This document shows, piece by piece, positions 1-5,273 of a DNA stretch of 5,273 nucleotides. The stretch's first letter is position 1, and each line of letters opens with the position of its first letter. The notes beneath the pieces are model-generated. The model was not told where the DNA came from, searched no databases, and worked only from the letters and a program-made list of their open reading frames with translations. The translations under genes were made by a program, and so were the position numbers. Source of the stretch: Allobrachymonas sp. (lineage in GTDB: Bacteria; Pseudomonadota; Gammaproteobacteria; Burkholderiales; Burkholderiaceae_C); assembly GCA_018054915.1 (NCBI GenBank), contig JAGPIR010000107.1, positions 1 to 5,273 on the forward strand, in the 5' to 3' direction.

Positions 1-2
1 AC

Positions 3-953
3 CACAACGATACGACCGGAACAGACTGGCTTTCCAGCCTTGACGAGCACGGCAAGCAGAAAAACCGCGCCATCTATATTCGCGACGAAATGCGTTTCCC
101 GACAGGCACCCGCCTGAGCCTTGGGGCTCGCCGTGAAAGTGTCGAGCAGAACCATCGCGAACGGCTGGTTCCCAATCCGGAAAGTTCAACGAAACAGTAT
201 CTGAATGCCCATGAAATTGCCTTGCAACAGGAGCTGGGACGCGATTTTTCAGCTTATGGCCGTATGGGCCGCAGCTTCCGGATAGCCAATATCGATGAAA
301 ACCGTTGCTGGTTGGCGCCTTGTCCAGCACCATTGAAGCCGCAAACCTCGCAAGACCGTGAAGTGGGCGTGCAATGGAGCGGCAAGAGGGCCAGCATGCG
401 GGCGGGTTTGTTCCAGATGAATGTGGACAATGAAATTCACTATATGAACATCAACCCGTACCTGTTTGGTGCAAACGTGAATCTACCTCCTACCCGCCAC
501 CGGGGCCTTGAACTCGAAGGCAAGGTGTTCCTGGGAGATTCTGTCGATGTCGCGGCTCGCTATACCCGAACACAGGCGAAATTCCGCGAGGGCGTCTACG
601 GCGGTGTGAATGTCACCGGTAACGAGGTTCCCATGGTGCCGAAGGACCGCATCGGCCTCAACATCGGCTGGCAAGCCACGGACGACACCCGTGCGACGTT
701 CAACGTCATCTACACGGGCAAGCAACGCTACGACAACGACCAGGCCAACCGCTTCCGCCGCATGCCCGGCTATGTGGTGGCCGATCTCAAGGTCAGCCAC
801 CAGATGGGGCCGTGGCGGTTTGCTGCCGGCATCAACAACCTTTTCGATAAGAAATATTATTCTTATGGCATTGTGAATGGCACCTACACCTCCTTCAGTG
901 CCTATCCGGAAGACCGGCGCAATGCTTATATCAGCGCCGAATACCGTTTCTGA
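3..953 (+). CDS. TonB-dependent outer-membrane receptor, C-terminal part (5' end outside window)
   Basis: This is the C-terminal part (316 residues visible) of a TonB-dependent receptor, an outer-membrane beta-barrel that imports siderophores or cobalamin using TonB energy. The frame is open from base 3, so the ATG at 90 is internal and the signal peptide, TonB box and plug lie upstream of the window. Visible barrel hallmarks are alternating amphipathic strands, the 'LKPQTSQDREVGVQW' type strand, the 'HRGLELEG' strand, 'GYVVADLKVSHQM', the near-terminal 'AAGINNLFDKKYY' signature, and the final strand 'AYISAEYRF' ending in Phe, as BAM-folded proteins do. A Cys-x4-Cys pair (NRCWLAPCPAP) lies in a likely extracellular loop. 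The stop is 4 nt before the binding-protein gene, so it heads the uptake operon. Class assignment is firm. A corrinoid substrate is inferred only from the last gene of the operon, and a ferric siderophore remains possible. Confidence 0.93.
   Translation, partial: HNDTTGTDWLSSLDEHGKQKNRAIYIRDEMRFPTGTRLSLGARRESVEQNHRERLVPNPESSTKQYLNAHEIALQQELGRDFSAYGRMGRSFRIANIDENRCWLAPCPAPLKPQTSQDREVGVQWSGKRASMRAGLFQMNVDNEIHYMNINPYLFGANVNLPPTRHRGLELEGKVFLGDSVDVAARYTRTQAKFREGVYGGVNVTGNEVPMVPKDRIGLNIGWQATDDTRATFNVIYTGKQRYDNDQANRFRRMPGYVVADLKVSHQMGPWRFAAGINNLFDKKYYSYGIVNGTYTSFSAYPEDRRNAYISAEYRF
832..860 (+). promoter_or_regulatory. Possible internal sigma70-like promoter inside the receptor gene
   Basis: TCAACA at 832-837 matches the -35 consensus at 4 of 6 bases. 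A 17-bp spacer separates it from TATTAT at 855-860, which matches the -10 consensus at 5 of 6. The site lies in an AT-rich patch of an otherwise GC-rich gene, about 90 nt before the binding-protein start, so it could give the ABC genes receptor-independent transcription. A 7-bp inverted repeat (ATAAGAA/TTCTTAT, 847-866) covers the -10. The bases also encode the family-typical DKKYYSYG stretch, so the match may be accidental. Confidence 0.2.
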
Positions 954-957
954 TGCC

Positions 958-1785
958 ATGCCACGGACCCGCGTCAGCCATGTTCCTGCAGGGGCGGTTC
1001 CGTGGTTTCGGTTTGTCCGGAACTTTCTTGGCTGTCTTGTCTGCCTGTTGTTCTTGCCTTTGGCGTCGGTGGCGCAGCCCGCAGGCAGAGTTGTTTCCCT
1101 CGACCTTTGCACCGACTGGATGCTGGCGCGATATGCCGATCGCGCCCAAGTCGCGGCCCTGTCCCCGATATATAGCCAGTACCCGGCCGCCTGGCTGGAA
1201 AATGGCTGGCCGACCCACGATGGCACGCTGGAACACATCGTCGCACTGAAACCCGATCTGGTGATCACGGGTCAATACAATGCGTTGCAGTTGCGCAGTC
1301 GGCTCAAGACCCTCGGGTTGCGGGTCGAGATTCTGCCTCTGCCAACGAATCTGGAGGCGATTGGCAACTATGAACGGCGATTCTTGTCCATGATCGGCAA
1401 ACTGGCCGCACTGGCCAGCGTGCCACCGCCTCCGCAGCAACCGGCCGTTGCGCCCAGGCGTTTGTTGCTGCTCGGTGCCAACGGCATCGGAACAGGACGC
1501 GGCACTTTCGAGGACGGCGTTCTGGAGCGTGCTGGCTGGAGCAATTACCTGCGCGACGACGGCTATGTTCGCCTCGACATGGAACGCATCGTGACCGACC
1601 CGCCCGATGCCGTGTTGTGGGCGGCGCCGGCCAGCAGGGCACTGGCCAACCGCTTTGCGGAACATCCGGTGCTGCGGCGGGTCGTGCCTCGTGAACGCTG
1701 GCTGACGACCGATTATTGGCGCTGGCAGTGCCCAGGCCCGTGGACATGGGAACTGATTGAACAACTGCACCGGTGGTTGCCATGA
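958..1785 (+). CDS. Periplasmic substrate-binding protein of a cobalamin/siderophore ABC importer (BtuF-like)
   Basis: This is a class III periplasmic binding protein (275 aa), which takes ligand from the outer-membrane receptor and delivers it to the permease. Residues about 1-39 look like a Sec signal peptide: basic residues (R18, R21), a hydrophobic core (FLGCLVCLLFLPLA), and a likely cleavage after ASVA. There is no lipobox in the right place. The mature part opens with 'GRVVSLDLCTDWMLARYAD', typical of BtuF/FhuD relatives. It continues with 'LEHIVALKPDLVITGQY' in the N-lobe and 'GANGIGTGRGTFEDGVLERAGW' (GTGRGT about residues 178-183) in the C-lobe. The ATG at 958 was chosen because it is the last ATG before the signal peptide and sits 4 nt after the receptor stop. 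No clear Shine-Dalgarno precedes it, which suggests reinitiation by ribosomes finishing the receptor. Another in-frame ATG lies upstream at 922, inside the receptor gene, and is less likely. The stop overlaps the permease start. Confidence 0.9.
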   Translation: MPRTRVSHVPAGAVPWFRFVRNFLGCLVCLLFLPLASVAQPAGRVVSLDLCTDWMLARYADRAQVAALSPIYSQYPAAWLENGWPTHDGTLEHIVALKPDLVITGQYNALQLRSRLKTLGLRVEILPLPTNLEAIGNYERRFLSMIGKLAALASVPPPPQQPAVAPRRLLLLGANGIGTGRGTFEDGVLERAGWSNYLRDDGYVRLDMERIVTDPPDAVLWAAPASRALANRFAEHPVLRRVVPRERWLTTDYWRWQCPGPWTWELIEQLHRWLP

Positions 1786-2759
1786 TTTTTCCGGTGCTCA
1801 TTGTGATCGTGCTCGCGGTGGCGTTCCTGTCGCTGGCTACCGGGTCTGCACCGGTGGCGGTTTTGCCGGGGCTGAGCGACTGGCTGCTCGGCATTAACAG
1901 CCCGGCAGCCATGGTGATTGGGGATATTCGCCTGCCACGCACGCTGCTTTCCCTGACCGTCGGAGCCTCGCTAGGACTCAGTGGCGCTGCGCTGCAGGGG
2001 CTGTTGCGCAACCCGCTTGCCGACCCCAGTCTGACGGGCGCCAGCCAAGGCGCGGCCCTGGGGGCTGCGGCGGTTTTTTATTTCGGTCTGTTTCCCTTCG
2101 CTGGCGAAGTGGCACCGGCACTGGCCGGTCTGCTCGGCGCCGGTGTGGCCCTCCTGCTCATGCTCGGTCTTGCCGGTTCGGCGCGTTCCTCCATGGTCAT
2201 CATGGCCGGACTGGCGATCTCAACCCTGACCGGTGCGGCGCTGGCGGCCGTACTCAATTTCGCGCCCAACCCCTTTGCCATGCAGGAACTGGTGTTCTGG
2301 TTGTTGGGGTCGGTTTCCGAGCGCAGCCTGGGTCATTTGGTTTTTCTGCTGCCTGCACTGATCGTTGGCGGTGCATTGATCTGGGGCCAGCGGCACCTGC
2401 TGGTGGCCCTGAGCCTTGGCGAGCAAGTGGCCCAGAGCCTGGGGCTGGCCGTCATTCGTGGCAGCCGCCTGATCGTTCTTGGCGTAGCCCTGCTGGTGGG
2501 AGCATCGGTGGCCATCGCCGGCAATATCGGTTTTGTGGGGTTGCTGGTTCCGCATCTTGTCCGTCCACTGGTCGGTCACCGTCCTGATCGTTTGCTGCTG
2601 CCGTCCGCATTGTTTGGCGCGGTACTGGTCGGTCTGGCCGATATTTGCGTGCGACTGCTGCCGCCTGGGCGCGAGATCAAGCTCGGGGTGCTGACTTCGT
2701 TGCTCGGCATGCCGCTTTTCATCTGGTTGATCTGGAAGGACCGACAACGATGGCTCTGA
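1782..2759 (+). CDS. FecCD-family ABC importer permease (BtuC-like)
   Basis: This is an inner-membrane permease of the FecCD/BtuC family (325 aa; E. coli BtuC is 326), expected to work as a homodimer with two ATPase subunits. It is hydrophobic throughout, consistent with about ten membrane helices. Family hallmarks are 'IRLPRTLLSLTVGASLGLSGA' (from about residue 49), 'LQGLLRNPLADPSLTG' (71-86), the cytoplasmic 'ALSLGEQVAQSLGL' stretch that resembles the ATPase-coupling segment, 'GFVGLLVPHLVR' (250-261), and the C-terminal 'EIKLGVLTSLLGMPLFIWLI' (from 298). The ATG at 1782 overlaps the binding-protein TGA as ATGA. A GTG at 1773 in the same frame would add three residues but is less likely. A weak GGTGG (1772-1776) is the only ribosome-binding candidate, so coupling probably drives translation. 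Substrate cannot be read from the sequence: FecCD permeases carry cobalamin, haem or siderophores. Confidence 0.94.
   Translation: MIFPVLIVIVLAVAFLSLATGSAPVAVLPGLSDWLLGINSPAAMVIGDIRLPRTLLSLTVGASLGLSGAALQGLLRNPLADPSLTGASQGAALGAAAVFYFGLFPFAGEVAPALAGLLGAGVALLLMLGLAGSARSSMVIMAGLAISTLTGAALAAVLNFAPNPFAMQELVFWLLGSVSERSLGHLVFLLPALIVGGALIWGQRHLLVALSLGEQVAQSLGLAVIRGSRLIVLGVALLVGASVAIAGNIGFVGLLVPHLVRPLVGHRPDRLLLPSALFGAVLVGLADICVRLLPPGREIKLGVLTSLLGMPLFIWLIWKDRQRWL
2736..2740 (+). promoter_or_regulatory. Ribosome binding site deciding the ATPase start
   Basis: AAGGA lies 9 nt before the ATG at 2750 and 18 nt before the in-frame ATG at 2759. The first is normal Shine-Dalgarno spacing and the second is too far, so 2750 is the better start although 2759 overlaps the permease stop (TGATG). 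Confidence 0.6.
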
Positions 2760-3478
2760 TGGAAGTGCACAACCTGAATCTGCCACCGCGCCTGGCCGGT
2801 GCAAGCTTTTCGCTCGACGCTGGGGAAATGCTCGGCATCATCGGGCCGAATGGTTCGGGAAAATCCAGTTTGCTGCATTGCCTGGCCGGGCAGCATCCGT
2901 ATGCTGGCGAATGCTCCTTCTCGGGGCAGGAGATCCGCTCCATGGCCCCCCGGCTGCGGGCGCAAAGCATTGGATTGCTGCCCCAGTCTTGCGAAAGCGC
3001 ATGGTCGTTAAGCGTGGAAGATGTAGTCAGCCTGGGGCGCTTGCCCTGGGGCGATGCCAATGCTGCCGCCATACAAGAGGCCATGGAACAGGCTGGTGTT
3101 GCCACCTTTCGCCAGCGCAAGGTCGATCAGCTGTCCGGCGGGGAGTTGGCCCGGGTCTGGCTGGCTAGAGTCCTGGCTGGCTGTCCCCGCCTTCTGCTTG
3201 CCGATGAGCCGATCGCCAGTCTTGATCTGTATTACCAGCGCAGCGTCATGGAAACCCTGCGGCGCTACGCCAACAGGGAAAATGGCGTGGTGATCGCCAT
3301 CCACGATTTCAGTCTGGCCGCCCGCTATTGCGACCGCCTGTGCCTGATGCAGAACGGCCGGGTTTACGCCTGCGGCACGCCAGCCGACGTATTGACCGAA
3401 GACGGGTTGTCGGAGGTTTTTCAGGTACCCGTCCATGTCGATCTGACCGCCCAGCCTCCGGTCATCACCACCAAGTAA
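2750..3478 (+). CDS. ABC importer ATP-binding protein (BtuD/FecE-like)
   Basis: This is the cytoplasmic ATPase subunit (242 aa) that powers the permease. All nucleotide-binding motifs are intact: Walker A GPNGSGKSS (32-40), Q-loop Gln79 in 'LLPQSCESAW', signature LSGGE (128-132), Walker B 'RLLLADEP' with catalytic Glu153, D-loop SLD (157-159) and switch His185 in 'AIHDFSLAARYCDR'. It should therefore be active. The N-terminus 'LNLPPRLAGASFSLDAGE' lacks the usual A-loop aromatic residue and resembles the short N-terminus of E. coli BtuD, a mild hint towards cobalamin. The family normally runs about 250 residues, so the length is standard. The start was chosen on the AAGGA at 2736-2740. It overlaps the permease by 10 nt and ends 14 nt before the next gene. 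Confidence 0.95.
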   Translation: MALMEVHNLNLPPRLAGASFSLDAGEMLGIIGPNGSGKSSLLHCLAGQHPYAGECSFSGQEIRSMAPRLRAQSIGLLPQSCESAWSLSVEDVVSLGRLPWGDANAAAIQEAMEQAGVATFRQRKVDQLSGGELARVWLARVLAGCPRLLLADEPIASLDLYYQRSVMETLRRYANRENGVVIAIHDFSLAARYCDRLCLMQNGRVYACGTPADVLTEDGLSEVFQVPVHVDLTAQPPVITTK

Positions 3479-3482
3479 GGAG
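3476..3482 (+). promoter_or_regulatory. Strong ribosome binding site for the adenosyltransferase-like gene
   Basis: TAAGGAG overlaps the ATPase stop codon TAA and sits 10 nt before the ATG at 3493. It is the best Shine-Dalgarno in the operon. It fixes the start at 3493 rather than at the earlier in-frame ATG at 3328, which lies inside the ATPase gene. Confidence 0.7.
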
Positions 3483-3492
3483 CGCAAAACGC

Positions 3493-4035
3493 ATGAAAGC
3501 ACAACGCAATGACGAACTCTGCTGCTGTTACCCGTTCATTTACGAAACATCCTCTCTCTGCGATTTCGAGGTGATAACCGACGAACTTTGTGGTCACATC
3601 GGCGCTGCCTTTTCCCTGTTGCCAGACGGCATGCCGGACATTGCGGCAGACCTTGATCGCATTCAGCCACTGGCTTTTCACGTCAATGGCTCCATCCGTG
3701 GGCATCTTGCCATTGAAGAGGCAGACCTGGTGTGGTTGCAGCAGCGTCTGAGCCATTACCAGGAAGAAGTTGACGAACGGCTGAGAAGCTTTGTGCTGCC
3801 ACGGGGAATACCACCGGTCCCGCAGTTGCACATGGCCCGTTCGGCGGCTAAGAAAGCCATTCGCCTCATGGTGCGCATTGAGCAGGAGGGCAGAGAGATC
3901 CCCATGGTGCTGCCCAGGATGTGCAATCTGATGTGCAACTTCTTTTTCACGCTGACGCTGGTTATCAACAAGCGGCGTGGCATCGACGAAATTCCCTTCG
4001 CTAGCAAGAGCTATGGCCAGGGAGCCCGCGGCTGA
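3493..4035 (+). CDS. Divergent PduO/MMAB-type cob(I)alamin adenosyltransferase-like protein
   Basis: This 180-aa protein resembles the PduO/MMAB family, trimeric enzymes that transfer the adenosyl group of ATP to cob(I)alamin. Visible matches are 'VITDELCGHIGAA' (27-39; family form VDELN-x2-G), 'EADLVWLQQRL' (76-86), 'LRSFVLPRG' (97-105; family FILPGG), the helix 'HMARSAAKKAIRLMV' (113-127; family AR-x2-CRRAER) and 'CNLMCNFFFTLTLVIN' (144-159; family LNRLSDYLFTLAR). Differences from active enzymes are clear. The N-terminal T-x-GD-x-G nucleotide motif is absent and 'ELCCCYPFIYET' stands there instead. The catalytic-helix RR becomes K120-K121, and its Glu becomes Ile123. Arg116 and Asn145 remain. 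There are seven cysteines and no signal peptide or membrane segment, so it is probably cytoplasmic. It is the last operon gene, so it probably acts on imported corrinoid. Whether it adenosylates, carries or modifies the cofactor is unknown. The family assignment is fairly sure, the activity is not. Confidence 0.75.
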   Translation: MKAQRNDELCCCYPFIYETSSLCDFEVITDELCGHIGAAFSLLPDGMPDIAADLDRIQPLAFHVNGSIRGHLAIEEADLVWLQQRLSHYQEEVDERLRSFVLPRGIPPVPQLHMARSAAKKAIRLMVRIEQEGREIPMVLPRMCNLMCNFFFTLTLVINKRRGIDEIPFASKSYGQGARG

Positions 4036-4156
4036 TTTCCTCTGGTACCCGAGCAGGCTGCCGACTTACAATGGCTGTTGATTTTTCCTGTTCCCGCAAG
4101 GCAAGCCAGGTCTGTTCTGGCCTGGCTATCCTGTCTTTTTCATTGCCTCCGTCGCC
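4036..4156 (+). other. Intergenic region between the uptake operon and purL
   Basis: This 121-bp non-coding stretch must hold the operon terminator, the purL promoter, or both. It is more AT-rich than the genes on either side. TACAAT at 4067-4072 resembles a -10 box, but no convincing -35 lies 16-18 bp upstream. No PurR-type palindrome was seen. The only structured element is the hairpin at 4104-4127, annotated separately. Confidence 0.6.
4104..4140 (+). terminator. Weak candidate hairpin/terminator before purL
   Basis: AGCCAGG (4104-4110) pairs with CCTGGCT (4121-4127) in a perfect 7-bp stem, extendable by a U-G and a C-G pair to leave a 6-nt loop. A run of five T follows at 4136-4140, but 8 nt separate stem and T-run. 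That is too far for a classic intrinsic terminator. It could instead be a structure in the purL leader, since it ends 29 nt before the purL ATG. Confidence 0.3.
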
Positions 4157-5273
4157 ATGACTTCTGCGTCTACCCTGCACACCTTTCTTGCTTCCTTTGA
4201 AGGCGGCAATGCCCTGACTCCGTTCCGCAGCCAGCAGTTGCTTGCTCAAATACAGCGGGCTGCACCCAAGGTGCGCGCCATTAGCGCCCGTTTCATCCAT
4301 TGGGTTGAAAGCGACCAGCCGCTTGATGTTGCCAGCCAGCAGCAATTGCAACAATTGCTGACCTATGGCGAGCCGTTCAGCAGACAGGGGGTGGCAGATG
4401 CCACGATCATCGTTACGCCGCGTATCGGCACCGTGTCGCCCTGGGCCAGCAAGGCCACCGACATTGCCCGCAATTGCGGCTTGACGGAAGATGCCGGCGT
4501 GCGCCGCGTCGAGCGCGGTACCGAATATTTTCTGCATGGCGCCGCATTGAGCGATGCGCAGCGTCAGGCGGTGGCCGCGCTGCTGCACGACCGCATGACC
4601 GAAAGCGTGCTGCCCTCGCTGGAAGCGGCCAAGAATTTGTTTACACACCTGGACCCCGTGCCCATGGAGTATGTGGACGTACTGGGCGGGGGCAGGGCGG
4701 CGCTGGAGCAGGCCAACCGCGCATGGGGCCTGGCGCTGGTCGACGACGAAATCGACTATCTGGTCAAGGCATTTGGCGACCTGCGGCGCAATCCCACCGA
4801 CGTCGAACTGATGATGTTTGCACAGGCCAACAGCGAACATTGCCGCCACAAGATCTTCAATGCAGAATTCGTCATCGACGGCCAGAAACAGGACAAATCC
4901 CTGTTCGGCATGATCCGCAACACCGAGCAGGTGTCGCCGCAGCACACCGTGGTAGCCTACAGCGACAACGCCGCCATCATGCAGGGGCGCGTGGTGCAGC
5001 GGTTTGTGGCGCGCAAGGACACCTGCCACGGCAAGGCCTATTTGCCGGAAGAAGCCGAGCAGCATGTGCTGATGAAGGTCGAAACGCACAACCATCCCAC
5101 GGCCATCTCCCCCTTTGCCGGTGCGGCTACGGGTGCAGGCGGTGAAATCCGTGACGAAGGCGCCACGGGCCGGGGCAGCCGCCCCAAGGCGGGCCTGACG
5201 GGGTTTACCGTATCCAGATTGTGGGACGGCTGGAGCGATCAGCCCGGCGGCAAGCCTGAGCACATTGCCAGCC
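4157..5273 (+). CDS. purL: Phosphoribosylformylglycinamidine synthase PurL, N-terminal part (3' end outside window)
   Basis: These are the first 372 codons of large-type FGAM synthase, which converts formylglycinamide ribonucleotide, glutamine and ATP to FGAM in cytoplasmic de novo purine synthesis. The full protein is about 1300 residues in this class. Residues about 1-150 form the PurS-like N-terminal domain, with 'VTPRIGTVSPWASKATDIARNC' and 'LHDRMTESVLP'. The linker carries 'RNPTDVELMMFAQANSEHCRHK' (ANSEHCRHK at 224-232). The first synthetase domain begins with 'KVETHNHPTAISPF' (ETHNHPT 309-315) and 'GAATGAGGEIRDEGATGRG' (322-340), all as in E. coli PurL apart from small changes such as FAG for WPG. 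The reading frame stays open to the window end with no frameshift. The ATG at 4157 is the only ATG, GTG or TTG start between the upstream in-frame stop (4079-4081) and the conserved region, although no Shine-Dalgarno is visible before it. It is a housekeeping gene, probably transcribed separately from the uptake operon. Confidence 0.97.
   Translation, partial: MTSASTLHTFLASFEGGNALTPFRSQQLLAQIQRAAPKVRAISARFIHWVESDQPLDVASQQQLQQLLTYGEPFSRQGVADATIIVTPRIGTVSPWASKATDIARNCGLTEDAGVRRVERGTEYFLHGAALSDAQRQAVAALLHDRMTESVLPSLEAAKNLFTHLDPVPMEYVDVLGGGRAALEQANRAWGLALVDDEIDYLVKAFGDLRRNPTDVELMMFAQANSEHCRHKIFNAEFVIDGQKQDKSLFGMIRNTEQVSPQHTVVAYSDNAAIMQGRVVQRFVARKDTCHGKAYLPEEAEQHVLMKVETHNHPTAISPFAGAATGAGGEIRDEGATGRGSRPKAGLTGFTVSRLWDGWSDQPGGKPEHIAS
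4340..4360 (+). repeat. Perfect 9-bp inverted repeat inside purL
   Basis: CAGCAATTG (4340-4348) and CAATTGCTG (4352-4360) are perfect inverted copies separated by CAA. The stretch encodes a glutamine/leucine run (QQLQQLL), so repeated codons probably explain the symmetry. A hairpin with a 3-nt loop could still form in the mRNA about 60 codons into the gene. Confidence 0.5.

Noticed and set aside
483..1268. Minus-strand open frame spanning the receptor and binding-protein genes
   Set aside because: It crosses two well-supported plus-strand genes, is low-complexity and Arg/Ala-rich, and has no family resemblance.
931..1770. Minus-strand open frame opposite the binding protein
   Set aside because: It is the antisense shadow of a gene with a clear signal peptide and family motifs.
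2220..2804. Minus-strand open frame rich in Gln and His opposite the permease
   Set aside because: Gln/His richness is what antisense reading of Leu-rich membrane codons gives. It has no start context or homology.
3328..3492. N-terminal extension of the adenosyltransferase-like gene from the ATG at 3328
   Set aside because: It overlaps the intact C-terminus of the ATPase, and the strong TAAGGAG at 3476-3482 points to the ATG at 3493.
4067..4072. TACAAT as a purL promoter -10 box
   Set aside because: No -35-like hexamer is found at 16-18 bp spacing, so one hexamer alone is not enough to call a promoter.
4474..5145. 223-codon plus-strand frame within purL
   Set aside because: It is the +1-shifted reading of purL, Arg-rich, and conflicts with the conserved PurL motifs.
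4001..5263. 420-codon open frame on the minus strand opposite purL
   Set aside because: It lies wholly antisense to an unambiguous purL and is explained by GC-rich codon bias. Its translation has no recognisable domain.

Overview
The window looks like a piece of a betaproteobacterial chromosome, probably Burkholderiales. The reasons are a large single-chain PurL of the beta/gammaproteobacterial type, GC-rich codon use, and a Gram-negative outer-membrane receptor ending in phenylalanine. All supported genes lie on the plus strand, and both ends of the window cut a gene.

Positions 3-4035 hold five tightly packed genes that read as one uptake operon. In order they are the C-terminal part of a TonB-dependent outer-membrane receptor, a periplasmic class III (BtuF/FhuD-type) binding protein, a FecCD/BtuC-type permease, a BtuD/FecE-type ATPase, and a divergent relative of the PduO/MMAB-type ATP:cob(I)alamin adenosyltransferase. 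The joints are a 4-nt gap, a 4-nt ATGA overlap, a 10-nt overlap and a 14-nt gap, so translation is probably coupled. The parts make a complete route across both membranes. The adenosyltransferase-like last gene is the main hint that the cargo is a corrinoid rather than a ferric siderophore. The receptor and ABC genes alone do not settle the substrate.

The most interesting gene is that last one. It keeps the helical core of the adenosyltransferase fold (a DEL motif near the N-terminus, FVLPRG, and an R-x3-KK helix followed by an N-x3-N-FFFTL helix). It lacks the N-terminal nucleotide-binding T-x-GD-x-G motif and has a Cys-Cys-Cys segment there instead. Its catalytic-helix arginine pair is replaced by lysines and its glutamate by isoleucine. 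It may bind corrinoids without standard adenosylation, or do something else with the imported cofactor.

Positions 4036-4156 are non-coding, with a possible weak hairpin. From 4157 to the window end runs the first 372 codons of purL, a purine biosynthesis housekeeping gene, which is probably the edge of the accessory uptake locus. No RNA genes, CRISPR arrays, insertion sequences or attachment sites were seen.
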